Source: Adiantum capillus-veneris | Lineage: Eukaryota; Streptophyta; Polypodiopsida; Polypodiales; Pteridaceae | DNA length: 64,000 nucleotides | Reading direction: 5' to 3' | Assembly (NCBI GenBank): GCA_014529385.2 | Contig: CM043952.1 | Span: forward strand, 59,627,119 to 59,691,118 | In this document: piece by piece, positions 25,753 through 36,830 of the stretch | Layout of the letters: the number at the start of each line of letters is the position of its first letter | Numbering within the stretch: position 1 is the stretch's first letter | The notes under the pieces: generated by a model | What the model saw: only the letters and a program-made list of their open reading frames with translations | Database searches by the model: none | What the model was told of the DNA's origin: nothing | Position numbers and translations under genes: made by a program

Positions 25753-26660
25753 TCACTTATGACCTAGGGTTTGCAATGGGTGGAGATGCAGGGCCACTCG
25801 CTTCCCTTCAGCCTCCGAGGCCTCAAGGGATTGGGCGAGGTGTTGCGGCAGGGTGGGGCGAGGGCGTGCTCAGCTATCCATCATGCAGCCTCTATTTTTG
25901 GACCTAAGGTGGAGGTCGCCCCTCTTGTCTTCCCTCTCAAAGCTCAACTTGGTGGCGACAGCAGCTTGGAAGGGCAAGGTCCCCCTTGTTATGGCCGGTT
26001 GGTTGAGGTGCACTACTAGGTTTAGCCAACGGTCTGTTCATGGATGCGGTTTGGTTGGATGCAAGTACTCACCGTTCGGGTCTCTGTGGACTTTCGAAGG
26101 GTTTGGCCCCCTACAAAAGGCCTATCGGAGGTGTGTCACCTTTGAGGCTGATGTCTTACTATGTCAAGGTGTTGGATGATGGATTCAAGCGAGCTCTTGA
26201 ATGCGGTTCAGTCTGCAACATTGTGTGGTCGGTGTGGTGGTTTCATGGGCGGCTTTCACATGGGTGGTTCAGCCTTCTTGGCTTGCTCTTCTTGGTGGGG
26301 TATGGTCTCTTCTCAGCTTTGACTTTGCTAGTCTATTTTCTTGTGTTTTGACATGTTGGTGAGTTTTCCCGAGTCAAGGTGGCAGTCGATGGCAGTGTCG
26401 GCTCCTTGGTGGAAACTTGTGCAGGCTCCTCGAGTGATGGGGGCTTGGATTTTTCCCTTGTTGTGTCTATAACTTTGGTTTTCTTATAGTTGGGCTGCCC
26501 TCCCATGTTCGGGATGGTATATTTGCGTATGTATGGATATGGTGGTTTTGTTAATTGTGTTGCCCTGGCTCGGGTGGTTGAGCAGGGTGATGCTTGTAAT
26601 GTTTTATTGCTGGTTAATCTAAAATCACCACTCTTGTGAGTTTTACAAATAAAAAATAAA
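25753..26660 (+). other. Probable plus-strand LINE 3' tail
   Basis: A G/T-rich region ends at about 26624-26660 with CTCTTGTGAGTTTTACAAATA and an A-rich tract, the reverse complement of the LINE 3' ends at 24389 and 31430. It appears to be an untranslated or heavily decayed 3' part of a related LINE in the opposite orientation. A frame at 25853-26179 has no recognised motif. Confidence 0.45.
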
Positions 26661-26975
26661 AAAATTGAAAGGTTTTTTTATTTTTTTGAAATTGGGGAAA
26701 CCTAATGAATGATTGTATTATAAAGTCACCAATAGATATAAAAATCAGCCTCAAGCTCACGTCGAGCCTTGAGGGACAGAGGGTTACGTCTGAGCTTATT
26801 ATGGTAAGTAAAGACATAGCTCCGGATGATTGGCTTAGGGAAACCCTCGCCATCCCGTCAAGCCCTTTGTAAAGGTTTGGGTTGTTTGCAATAGTACACT
26901 AGGTAGAGTGAGTGTTTGAAAAAGTAAATCTCCTTCGTTTCATTTGGTCATGAATTGTCTCTTCTTTGTTCGGTC

Positions 26976-26979
<4 letters not shown>
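26661..26979 (-). other. Probable minus-strand LINE 3' tail
   Basis: A T-rich start (about 26669-26690) followed by CAAGCTCACGTCGAGCC resembles the first bases of LINE remnant B (CTCACATCGAGCC). It is too short and decayed to carry a domain. Confidence 0.35.

Positions 26980-27051
<72 letters not shown>
26980..27051 (+). repeat. (GT)n(GA)n compound microsatellite
   Basis: Twenty GT dinucleotides followed by about 16 GA dinucleotides. Confidence 0.97.
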
Positions 27052-27055
<4 letters not shown>

Positions 27056-27299
27056 TTTACTTTGATGGCATGAAGAAAGCCATGCAAAAGAGCTTATTGG
27101 AGAGGTTACAAAATTGGTGCAAAATGCTCTATTCACCTTTACATGGACATTTTGTATTATTGTTGGATTGCATAAGTAGTCCTTAGTAAAGGGTTGGATT
27201 TTGGGTGCAAATCTCGATCATTGGAGAAAGCTTGTCGATTAATGCCAGATGACAAGTTAATGATAATTTTAAATTATTTTTTATAGAGCTGTGTGAGAG

Positions 27300-27735
27300 G
27301 ATGTTGACATTTGTGTACCTTTGTCTTTAAAAAGGGGCATTGAGTTTTGTGTCAAACATTATTTTTTATGCCTTTGCAATATATTGTAATGTTAATAGTT
27401 CATTGTTACACACTTTTTTTTCAAAAAAACATAATATTGTATTGCGACACTGCATGTTTAAAAATAATAATGTCACTTCCTTTCTTTTCAAAAAAGCTTT
27501 TTATTAAGAATTTCTTGTCAATAGCCTTATGTAGGCCATAGTGAATTTTTCACCTTGTTTTTAATTATTTCTTTTAGATTTTTGTTAGAGGGTATTGACA
27601 TTTGTGTATCTCTCTCTCTCTCTCTCTCTTTAAAGAGGAGCATTGATTAATTTTAATGCTTTTGAAATATATTGTAATTTAAATAGCTCATTGTTACACT
27701 TTTTTTTTCAAAAAACATAAAATTCTATTGTGACT
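27300..27735 (+). repeat. Two copies of a dispersed AT-rich repeat
   Basis: Around 27300-27560 and 27590-27735, two copies share the order TTTGTGT-A-C(TC)n, TTTAAA(A/G)A, GGAGCATTGA, TTGAAATATATTGTAAT, AGTTCATTGTTACAC and CAAAAAACATAA. The first continues with TATGTAGGCCATAGTGAA. The same blocks recur at 30648-31360. Confidence 0.8.
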
Positions 27736-27825
27736 AGTAAAATGGAGCTGCCTTCGGCGGCGACATGCTCCCTCTTATCCTCAAGCTCCTCACTCTTGAC
27801 AAATTTCATAAAAGAAGATCAGGAA

Positions 27826-27828
<3 letters not shown>

Positions 27829-27870
<42 letters not shown>
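27829..27870 (+). repeat. (CT)n microsatellite
   Basis: Twenty-one CT dinucleotides immediately before the duplicated unit at 27871. Confidence 0.97.
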
Positions 27871-27872
<2 letters not shown>

Positions 27873-28130
27873 GTATGCTGGTGGCTCGCCCGCCTGCCTC
27901 AGAGTTGCTAAGTAGACCTAGGCTAGATTGGAGCTAGTGTACAGGGGGGGCAATGCTCATTGCTCAATGCTTGTGCACTGTGGAAAGGATGTTGGCGATG
28001 AGGGTTCAAAACAGTGCCCACTGCCACTATCCAGTGTCCACGCCTCTCAACGGCACAATCGCACCCTTTCACACTCACGGTCCCACAATGGACCACACAG
28101 ACGCACTCACAACATAGGCACGACTCGTTT
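27871..28130 (+). repeat. Local duplication, copy 1
   Basis: This 260-bp segment and 28961-29212 are near-identical (about nine in ten bases by eye) and share GCTAGATTGGAGCTAGT and ATGCTCATTGCTCAATGC. Both are directly preceded by (CT)n, so the duplicated unit includes the microsatellite. Confidence 0.92.
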
Positions 28131-28452
28131 ACCATCTCATACAATCCATACCAATCATATTTTCAAGAATATAAAATTTCTTTCCTTGAATTTTCCAAGA
28201 GGAAATTTTATAGCATTACGTTATTTTTCGGGTTTTTGCGTTATTTTTCTCTATTTCGGGGTCGAATTTCTCCTTTCCCCCTTGCTCTGAACCTGCAAAA
28301 ATGGCACAATTTTTTGAGTTTCTTGCCTTATTTTTCTCTATGTCGAGGCAAAATTTCTCCTTTCCCACTTGCTCTGAACCGGCAGAAACTGCACGATATT
28401 AAGAGAGAGATACATTTTTCCCTAACAATGGGACTCCTGACTATAGATCTAT

Positions 28453-28454
<2 letters not shown>

Positions 28455-28528
<74 letters not shown>

Positions 28529-28595
28529 CAATGCCGACATTTTTGAAATTGAAAACGACACTATATTAAGCTGAGACGCATTTTTCACGAACATT

Positions 28596-28635
<40 letters not shown>

Positions 28636-28711
28636 CAGTGCCGACATTTTTTTAATTGAAAACGACACGATATTAAGCTGAGACGCATTTTTCACAAACA
28701 TTGCTCCCGAG

Positions 28712-28786
<75 letters not shown>
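28455..28786 (+). repeat. Cluster of three (CT)n tracts in a short tandem duplication
   Basis: CT tracts at 28455-28522, 28597-28631 and 28715-28786. The first two spacers share GCAATGCCGACATTTTT-type sequence, GAAAACGACAC and TTAAGCTGAGACGCATTTTTCAC, so unit plus microsatellite were duplicated. Confidence 0.92.
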
Positions 28787-28789
<3 letters not shown>

Positions 28790-28890
28790 AATGGTCATGT
28801 AGTCTCTCTTGTCTCTAAGCTCCAGGGCCGGTGCCTTTATGTGGGAGGTTGACAGCTTGCAGTTTTGTATCTGTTTTGAGAGCTCGCAAG

Positions 28891-28892
<2 letters not shown>

Positions 28893-28960
<68 letters not shown>
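28893..28960 (+). repeat. (CT)n microsatellite
   Basis: Thirty-four CT dinucleotides before the second copy of the local duplication. Confidence 0.97.
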
Positions 28961-28961
<1 letters not shown>

Positions 28962-29212
28962 ACGTACGCTTGCGGCTCGCTCGCATGCCTCGGAGTTGCT
29001 AAGTAGGCCTACGCTAGATTGGAGCTAGTCTACAGAGCAGGGGCAATGCTCATTGCTCAATGCTTGTGCACTGTGGAAAGGATGTTGGGGATGAGGGTTC
29101 AAAACAATGCCCACTGCCATTGTCCAATGTCCACGCCTCTCAACGATCCAATCGCACCCTCTCACACTCACGGTGCCACAGTGGACCACACAGACGCACT
29201 CACAACACAGGT
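28961..29212 (+). repeat. Local duplication, copy 2
   Basis: Second copy of 27871-28130, about 1.09 kb downstream. Short blocks with TTCTCCTTTCCCCCTTGCTCTGA near 28265, 28350, 29215 and 29300 show further repeated duplication within the same stretch. Confidence 0.92.
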
Positions 29213-29411
29213 GAAATTTATCCTTTTTCCCTTGCTCTAAACCGGCAAAAATGGCATGATTTTTTGGGTTTTTGCGTTGTTTTTCTCTATTTCCTGGTAA
29301 GATTTCTCCTTTTCCCCTTGCTCTGACCAGCAAAACGGCACGATATTAAAAGAGAGATGCATTTTTCCCTAACATTGGGACTCCAGACTACAAATCTATG
29401 GGGGCTCTGAG

Positions 29412-29504
<93 letters not shown>
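29412..29504 (+). repeat. (CT)n microsatellite
   Basis: About 45 CT dinucleotides with one CG interruption near 29474. Confidence 0.97.
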
Positions 29505-29508
<4 letters not shown>

Positions 29509-29668
29509 CCTATTGCATGTGTGCACTATCTCATGCTTGCTATCGATCGCTCTGCAATGTTCGCCTGTGTCGCTAGGCTCCACGGCCCACTGACTGGATC
29601 AATCTCCTACTTACACGTGGCCGGGGAAGGGGGCCGAAATCCCTTCCCCAATTATTATTAGGGAAAAT

Positions 29669-30053
29669 TGCCAAAATACTCCTCTAATTTGTGAAAATTC
29701 CCAAAATACCTTTGTGTCTATTTTGGTCGAAGTGTTCAAGATTTCCTTATATTTTTCCCCTTTTGATAGTCGAGATCCTCTTTTGAGTGATTAGCATGTA
29801 ATTTGTCACAAATTACCTCGGAAAGAAAGACAATTATGTCTAAAAATAATGAAACGAAGTAATTCATCTTCAAAGCCTACATAACCAACTCAAATTTTAG
29901 TTTTAGCATCTTGTATTGACAATCAGTCTGCTTAATCTCACAACCATGGGTATTTTGGGAACTTTGAAAAATTTGAAGGGCAGTTTGGGAATTTAAGACA
30001 ATGAAATTTGAGGGGTATTTTGGGAATTTCCACAAACTAGAGGACCAATGGGC
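29669..30053. mobile_element. MITE-like element with terminal inverted repeats
   Basis: The left end has TCCTCTAATTTGTGAAAATT then CCCAAAATAC. The right end is its reverse complement with two changes (about 30014-30045). The total length is about 385 bp and nothing is coded. A related interior occurs at 23325-23580. Target duplication could not be fixed with confidence. It could be a miniature inverted-repeat element mobilised by an unknown transposase. Confidence 0.7.
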
Positions 30054-30129
30054 TTTTGTGTTGTTGCCACATCATCGACATAGCGTCGTTAGAAGAAATT
30101 AGAGGGGCAATATGCAGTGCCGTTAGAGG

Positions 30130-30293
<164 letters not shown>

Positions 30294-30647
30294 ACGCGAG
30301 GGCAGTACGGAGCGTCGTCAGAGAACAGTGGATACGACATTTTTCACACTCTCCCAGTCTCAGTCTCTCTCTCTCTCTCTGACTCACACAGGGCATAGTG
30401 TCCTAGAAGCTGTCGGATCATTGCTACAGCCCGCTTCATTAACACAAACAACGTCAGCACTATTCGTGGTCCTCTGGTAACCCGCTTGCAGTCTTGCATA
30501 GCCATGCTCTTTCTCTCTCTTGAGTCTCTTCGTGCAATGTCTGTCCGCTGCTACGTATCAAGACACACTTGTCGGATCATGCTGCTTCCGCCACGTGTCT
30601 AAGAGAGGGGCCAGAATTCCTTCCCCTATTATCTATTAGTATATATA

Positions 30648-31360
30648 CCACATGTTTTAAAAGACTAGTGTCACTTTCTATTTTTCTCTCACACAAAAAA
30701 ACCTCTTATTATGAACTCTTCTCGTGAGCCTTATGTAGGCCATAGTGAATTGTTCACCTTGTTGTTTCCTTGCATTGATTGGACTTATCTTTTTTCATGC
30801 AAGTGAGTTATTTCTCTATTGATTTTTTTACATTGATTGGATCTACCTTTACATAACATTTTGTAATATTATTGTTTTCTTGCATTGATTGGACTTTACC
30901 TTTTCATACAAGCAATCGAAATGTTTTCTGGTAATGGCATTCGTGTATCTCTCTCTCTCTCTCTTTTAAAAAGGAGCATTGAGTGTTGTGTCAAACATTG
31001 ATTTTTATGCTTTTGAAATATATTATAATTTAAATAGTTCATTGTTACACTTTTAAAAAAATATATAAATTTTTATTTTTGATACCACATGCTTTAAAAG
31101 ACTAGTGTCACTTTTTTTTTTTTCTGTCGCAAAAAAGCCTCTCATTATGAACTCTTCTTAAGAGCGTTATCTAGGCCATAGTGAATTGTTCACCTTGTTG
31201 TTTCCTTTATTGATTGGACTTATATTTTCATGCAAGTGAGTTATTTCTCTATTGATTTCTTTACATTAATTGGATCTACCTTTACATGACATTTTGTAAT
31301 AGTATTGTTTTGTTGCATTGATTGGACTTTACCTTTTCATAAGAGCAATTGAAATGTTCT
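30648..31360 (+). repeat. Direct duplication of a ~280-bp repeat, period ~435
   Basis: 30648-30930 and 31083-31360 share AAAAGACTAGTGTCACTTT, ATTATGAACTCTTCT, TAGGCCATAGTGAATTGTTC and several CATTGATTGGA(C/T) blocks. Between them lies the other half of the unit also seen at 27590-27735. This is therefore a dispersed repeat in a locally tandem arrangement. Confidence 0.88.
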
Positions 31361-31429
31361 CTAGTTTTTTTGTTTTCTGTTAATGAATCCTTTCATTTCA
31401 AATCATTATATGGTGACTTGACTTATCTT

Positions 31430-33790
31430 TTTTTTTTTTTCAAAACTCACAATGGTGAGTGGATTATATTGACAGATTCACAAAATGACATATTCTTATC
31501 ATGCCTGTGACAAACCATGACCACTTGAATGGACCTTACATACATTGGTTGATGGGGAAGCCACCCCTTGACCATAGGTGAGTCCACACATTTACCTTTG
31601 CAAGTTGGTTAATACGGCCTCCAGAGTTCTGTTCCACTCCTTTAAGTTCTTTTGTTTTCCAATGGCGATAATCATTACTCTGCTTTTTTGGACTATCTCC
31701 ACGAACTTAGCTACCGTCAAGGAGTTCTCTAAGATCCGATTGTTCCTTGTCTTCCAAATGTATTTAAAGTAGAAATACTTCACAATTTGTGTAGCAATGA
31801 GCAGTTTATGGCTCTTGACATCTTCCCTCCCAAGAAGAGGTCATTCTTGAAGAATCCTATTTTTCAGCCCTTTTGCACCCATTTGCACAAGTGAGAAAGG
31901 TCTTCACACGCTACTCTACATTGTGAGCATCTATCTGGACCAATTACCCTATCAAGGACCTTCACTCAAGTTGGCATGGCTCCCCGTAGCACCGTCCATA
32001 AGAAGACCTTCATCATATCCGGCCATTGAGGGAACCATATGTTCTTGACGATCATGACCAATTGTTTTTCCATTGTTAATTGAGCAAGGAGAACCAATCC
32101 TGTGATTCCATAAGAGCGAGATACACATCCTTTGTTTGGGGTTTTAGGGAATGTATTTTCACAGGCCAGTGCCAAGCTTTTCACTCGAGCTTGGATTCAT
32201 AGTCCGACAGATATTGGTCACTAATCAACAATCTTTCTGACCCAAAGGATAAACTCAAAATCCAGTTGATTAGTTTCCTTCCAATAGCCTCTGTTGTAGT
32301 CCCACAACTAGCATATACGCCTAATACCCTTGTTATTAACCTTTCTGGAAACTTCCCTCCAAAAAGCGGTCAGAAGGATGCCTCCAGCTCTGAAGAGCCA
32401 AGGGGACCAATGAGATATAGAGTTGTGGAAGTACCTTGACAACTCTCCCCATTCCAAAGACCCCGTTGCTCTATTGTATTTTTTGGGTAAGCTCACATAT
32501 ATCATACCCCCAAGTTTTAGGACGGCCCATTGCGGGCCCAAAAACTTGTTGTGCACCTCGATCCCTTTCCATTGTCTGCCTTGCGAGCGTATTCTGGAGT
32601 TTTCCATCATATCCTTAGCCATAATAGATCAAGACCGGTTTTCATTAGCAAGGGCTACCAAAAACTTGGCGCATTGAGACTCTGCGTGACTATTGGGGTT
32701 AAGGATCCCAAGCCCACCTTGCTCCATAGGTCTCGCAACCGTCTCCCATTTTTGCCCATTGTCAGGGTGTTGTGTCTTTATTGTTGTTCTTCCAAAGAAA
32801 TCTCTTTACTGGTTCAAGAACTCTTTCCCGTTGCATTAAGCTAGCTTAAGTAGCGGATCATTGAATGTTATATAGGATAGCATGAAATAATTGATAGCCT
32901 TCACTCTGCTTGGAAAGGGAAGAAGCACAAACTTCCACCTTCGCATCTTAATCTTGATTTTCTCCATAACCCACGAGAATCTCTGCTTGTGAGTAACTTC
33001 CACCCCCAGAGGCCCGCGGGGCTCCCAGGTGACAAAAAATATTTCCTTTTGACACTATCTCCCCAGTCCATATAGACGGATCAAACGAGTCATTCTCAAA
33101 GAGAGAGATCAATCTTGATTTTTCAATACTACACCTTGACCCTAAGGCTAAGGCAAACGTCTGCACAATTTCTAGAGCTTTCTTGATAACCTCAAGGAAG
33201 GCTTTATGAAAGAGCATGGAATCCGTGAAAAGCTTTGCCAGTAATTGGTCATTATTCAGTAGAGCGAATCCTTGAATCTCTCCTTTAGTAGCACTGTCTT
33301 CCAATAATGTAACCAGAGGGTGGGATCCAATGCCAAAAATTAGAGGGGCAAGTGGGAATCCTTGTTTTATGGATCTTTTAACCTCAAAAGCAGCTACAAT
33401 TCTCTCATTGAAAAGGAGCTTCGACTAGCCCAAAGCCTAATGACTTCATGACATCTTCGATGAACGATCATGTTATCCTGTCACATCGGCTTTGTCAAGA
33501 TCTAGTTGAAGTAAGATACACTCTTATTTAGTGAAAGCAGCATATTCAATGCCGACCATTGCGGCCAAAATGTTATCATAGATTGACCTTCCTTTGATGA
33601 ATCCATGCTAGTGGCGGGTGAGAACTTTGTCGAGGAGGGGGGGAGAGCCTCAGGGCTACAGTTTTGGCAATAATTTTATAGGCTACAAACATCGGGCGCC
33701 AATGTTTAAGTTGGGAGCAACATACTTTTCATGAACTTAAGCATTAATTGACTTCTCTTTTCTTATTAATGTGCCAATGTGAACGGTGAA
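31430..33790 (-). pseudogene. LINE remnant (C): RT, thumb, zf-RVT and tail
   Basis: The domains run down the minus strand. The polymerase start is at about 33620-33545 (HGFIKGRSIYDNIL). ECILLQLDLDKADVT (about 33520-33475) is motif A. The substrate loop has SIKQGFPLAPLIF (about 33385-33345), and motif C is LFTDSMLF (about 33230-33207), where the usual FADD is changed to FTDS. The thumb follows, with SRCSIEKSRLISLFEND. The zf-RVT region at 32050-31850 reads KVFLWTVLRGAMPT, CSQCRVACEDLSHLC. The tail has IWKTRNNRILENS (31755-31715). Several stops and frameshifts. A poly-T stretch at about 31429-31440 marks the poly-A end. Loss of the catalytic Asp pair means the polymerase is dead. Confidence 0.85.
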
Positions 33791-34025
33791 CCTTCACCTT
33801 GTTCTTTACTTTGTTGATGTGAATCCAATGGTTGATGGAGTGTTCAAGAAATTCTTTGTCCAAGAAGACCATAGGGGAGTGGTAGAGAAAACATGCACCT
33901 CTCACCATCCAATGGTCACCGACACATTAAATTTGATTGGTGACATTTCAAGTCATTTCAATCCTTACTATACTCATTTGAACATTTTCATTATGAAAAT
34001 GAGTGTGTGTGTGTGCGCGCGCGCG

Positions 34026-34059
<34 letters not shown>

Positions 34060-34346
34060 CATTAAAAATATTTTCATACATACAAAATTCTTTTTCTTGA
34101 ATTTGTCAAGATGAAATTTTAAAAAATTATATTTATGTTTTAGGCTTTTACACTATATTTCTCTATTTTGAGACCGAATATATCCTTTTCCCCTTGCTCT
34201 CAGTCGACATTTTTAAAATTGAAAACGACACAAAATTAAGTTGAGACACATTTTTACGAACATAGAGGTCCATGAACATGTCAAATGTCTCCTAATAATC
34301 ACTCAATTTATTGCAACAAAAATTGTTACCTTCTCGAGACTATCGT
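33791..34346. other. Unassigned spacer with short (GT/GC)n and (CT)n
   Basis: No domain is recognised. A (GT)n(GC)n run lies at about 34003-34025 and (CT)15 at 34028-34057. A block at about 34180-34260 resembles the spacers at 28530-28700. Confidence 0.5.
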
Positions 34347-34540
34347 CACTACAACAAAAAAGGGGATTATCGACGTATATAGCGACACTTAACGTTGATA
34401 TACGTGTCGATATATGCATCCCTGTGAAACTGTCACAAAGAGCGTCGATATACGCATGGAAAGGCTTCATTAGCGACGCGTATATCGACGCTGGTATAGA
34501 CGGGTATAGCGACGCGTATATCGACGACCATAATAGTAAA
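34347..34540 (+). repeat. TIR and subterminal repeats of CACTA family 2 (distal end)
   Basis: CACTACAACAAAA followed by about nine copies of TCGACG(T)ATAT, CGTCGATATACGC and GCGACGCGTATATCGACG. Confidence 0.88.
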
Positions 34541-34785
34541 AAAAAAATCTTGGGCAAAGGGCAGGTAGCCTGGCCTCTGCCCAATGAAAAAATGGACACA
34601 GGCACCACAGCCAAACTTCCTGCCCTCTGCCCAAGAAAGCGAGCAGCACCAAAATCAACCGTGCTCCCGCAGAAATTTCGGCAAAGTTCCCTTCGTTTTT
34701 ACATAAACTTTTCAAAAAAAATATATCATGTATACGCCTCCTACATGCTATCCATGTAGGATCTCACATGAGATTTAAGGCCAAT

Positions 34786-35120
34786 GACCATAACGAACCA
34801 TAACCATAACTTAAAAGCATAACCATTACGAACCATAACCATAACTTAAAATCATAACCATAACGAACCATAACCATAACGAACCATAACCATAACTTAA
34901 AACCATAACCGACCAATATAACCACTTTGATCATAACCAGAAATAAAATTAACAATAACCATAAGCATAACCAAAAAGTTAAACATAACCATAAACAAAA
35001 CCTGAACCATAACTATGTCTATACAAGAATAGGAGAAATAACCATGTCTATACAATGACAATGACAATAACCATAACCATAAGGAAAACAATAATTGTCT
35101 GAACAATAATCATAACCATA
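34786..35120 (+). repeat. Degenerate AACCAT hexamer array
   Basis: About 330 bp dominated by CATAACCATAAC and variants (CTTAAAACCATAAC, GAACCATAACC), most regular from 34786 to 34925. It is untranslated on either strand and lies within CACTA family 2 downstream of its second gene. Confidence 0.9.
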
Positions 35121-35333
35121 TATATATGTCTATACAAAAGGAGACACAGAAGCATGTTTGTGTCTCACAAAGCATATATATGAAATCCGGGCCACTGATG
35201 ACTAGGCATCACAACCTGCACATAGGACAACTCATAAAATTAGTATTCACATATACTTACTTAATTAAATCAACTCACACATATTAATGTCTCACCTCAA
35301 GCGATCAGCGAGACTGTAAGGCCGCCCAGTCTA

Positions 35334-35653
35334 TGTTGAGATGTCAAGCTCTACATCTTGAGCTGGCATCCACTACGGGTCTTGGCTGCTTACGGCATTT
35401 ACTCATTGGCGCGTTAGGTGACCGACACGGAGGATCTCTGCCAGTGATTCTACAGCTGGACTACACTTATAGTGCCAGCCTAGTACGCTTCTAGCGAGTT
35501 CACACTTAGTGACCGCATGGACATATGTGCTACTTTTCAGTTTTAGCACTTAGTCATTTTTACTCTCTTTTCTGTGAGAAAAAGAAGAAACTTTCCATCT
35601 CTGTGTGGTGTGTGCTTGTCTTGTGTAGCTCTCTTGCATCCTCATTCTTTACA
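35334..35653 (+). repeat. 5' LTR of copia B
   Basis: Starts TGTTGAGATGTC and ends CATTCTTTACA. Same length as the 3' copy. Confidence 0.96.
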
Positions 35654-35665
35654 TGGTATCAGAGC
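35654..35665 (+). promoter_or_regulatory. Primer-binding site of copia B
   Basis: TGGTATCAGAGC begins directly after the LTR, complementary to initiator tRNA-Met. Confidence 0.92.
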
Positions 35666-35927
35666 CTGGTGCAGGCAAGAGAGGCTAAGAGAGCAAGAGC
35701 ATCACAATCCCTTCGTTCGCAATCCACGACCAGATTTACTGTACAAGTTTCTGAACAGGTCTCCAAAGTGCAGTACACAGAGATTTACTATACAAGTACA
35801 GTGGTTGTATGTACGCTTGATTATGGACACTCGTTGAGTGTAGAAAGCGTTACAGGTACCACGATAGCAGGTTCAGCAGATTTGCAGGTTTTTGCAGATT
35901 GCAGCTATTTTGTCTTAGTGCTTCAAG

Positions 35928-36830
35928 ATGTCTGACGGTTTCAGTCAGATTGTTACCGAGAAGCTTGAGAAAAATAACTACCCTGCATGGAAGTTCAGAA
36001 TAACAAATTTCCTAAAAGAAAAAGGTTATTGGGACTATGTAGAAGGAGACAATGAAAAGGAACCAGAGATTCCCGCGGCAAATGCTACAGTAGAACAAAG
36101 AAAAGATTTGAGGGACTGGCAACAAGGCCAGAGCAAAGTGATGTATTGGCTTTCTATGAGCATCAAAGATGGCATGATGGGCTATCTACAGGACGCTGAA
36201 ACCCCCGCCATTGCATGGAAAAACTTAGGCAGAGTGTTTGAGGTGAACACCAAGGCCAGGAAGCTTCAACTAAAATCGGAGCTAAATCAGGTTAAGAGGA
36301 ACAACCTCTCCATCAATGATTATGCTTTGAAGATCAAGAGTATCATTGAGGCTCTTGGATCTATTAAAGTTTCAGTGGAAGACGATGACATTGTCCGTGC
36401 ATGCTTGGATGGTCTAGGAGATGAGTATGTATATTTCAGGTCTTCCATGAATACAAGAGACGACATCCTCGTGTTCCAAGATTTGATTTCTATGCTTATT
36501 CTTGAGGAGAAGAACCTTGGTCTTGACACATCTACTTCTCGTGGCAGAAATAGGTCTGAACAGGCCTTCTATTCTAACTCCAACAGAGGTAGAGGTAGAG
36601 GTCGTGGTCGAGGCCCAAGTGGTTGCAGGGGCAAATTTCAAGAAGGTCAATCAAATCAAAACAATACAGGTGGCAGGGGAAACCAGTCTCAAGGCAGGGG
36701 GAGTCAAAGAGGTCGTGGTGCAGGATCAAGCAGGCAGCAACATACTGTAGATAGCAGAGAATGTTGGACTTGTGGTGAAAGAGGTCACATGATGTCACGT
36801 GACTGTCCAAAGGGAAAAGCAAGTGGATAG
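35928..36830 (+). pseudogene. Copia B gag
   Basis: The 300-codon frame starts at the ATG of MSDGFSQIVTEKLEKNNYPA, the typical N-terminus of copia gag (the YPAWKFRI motif). A UBN2-type gag core follows (SELNQVKRNNLSINDYALKI, FRSSMNTRDDI). Next is an Arg/Gly-rich RNA-binding stretch and a CX2CX4HX4C zinc knuckle, CWTCGERGHMMSRDC, near residue 285. The frame ends at TAG 36828-36830 just after the knuckle and continues open in the same frame into protease. In most copia elements gag and pol are one frame, so the stop is probably a CAG-to-TAG change; a functional readthrough stop at this gag/pol border cannot be excluded. Confidence 0.9.

Noticed and set aside
34786-35120. Hexamer array considered as interstitial telomere repeat.
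   Set aside because: The unit is AACCAT-like, not the plant CCCTAAA repeat.
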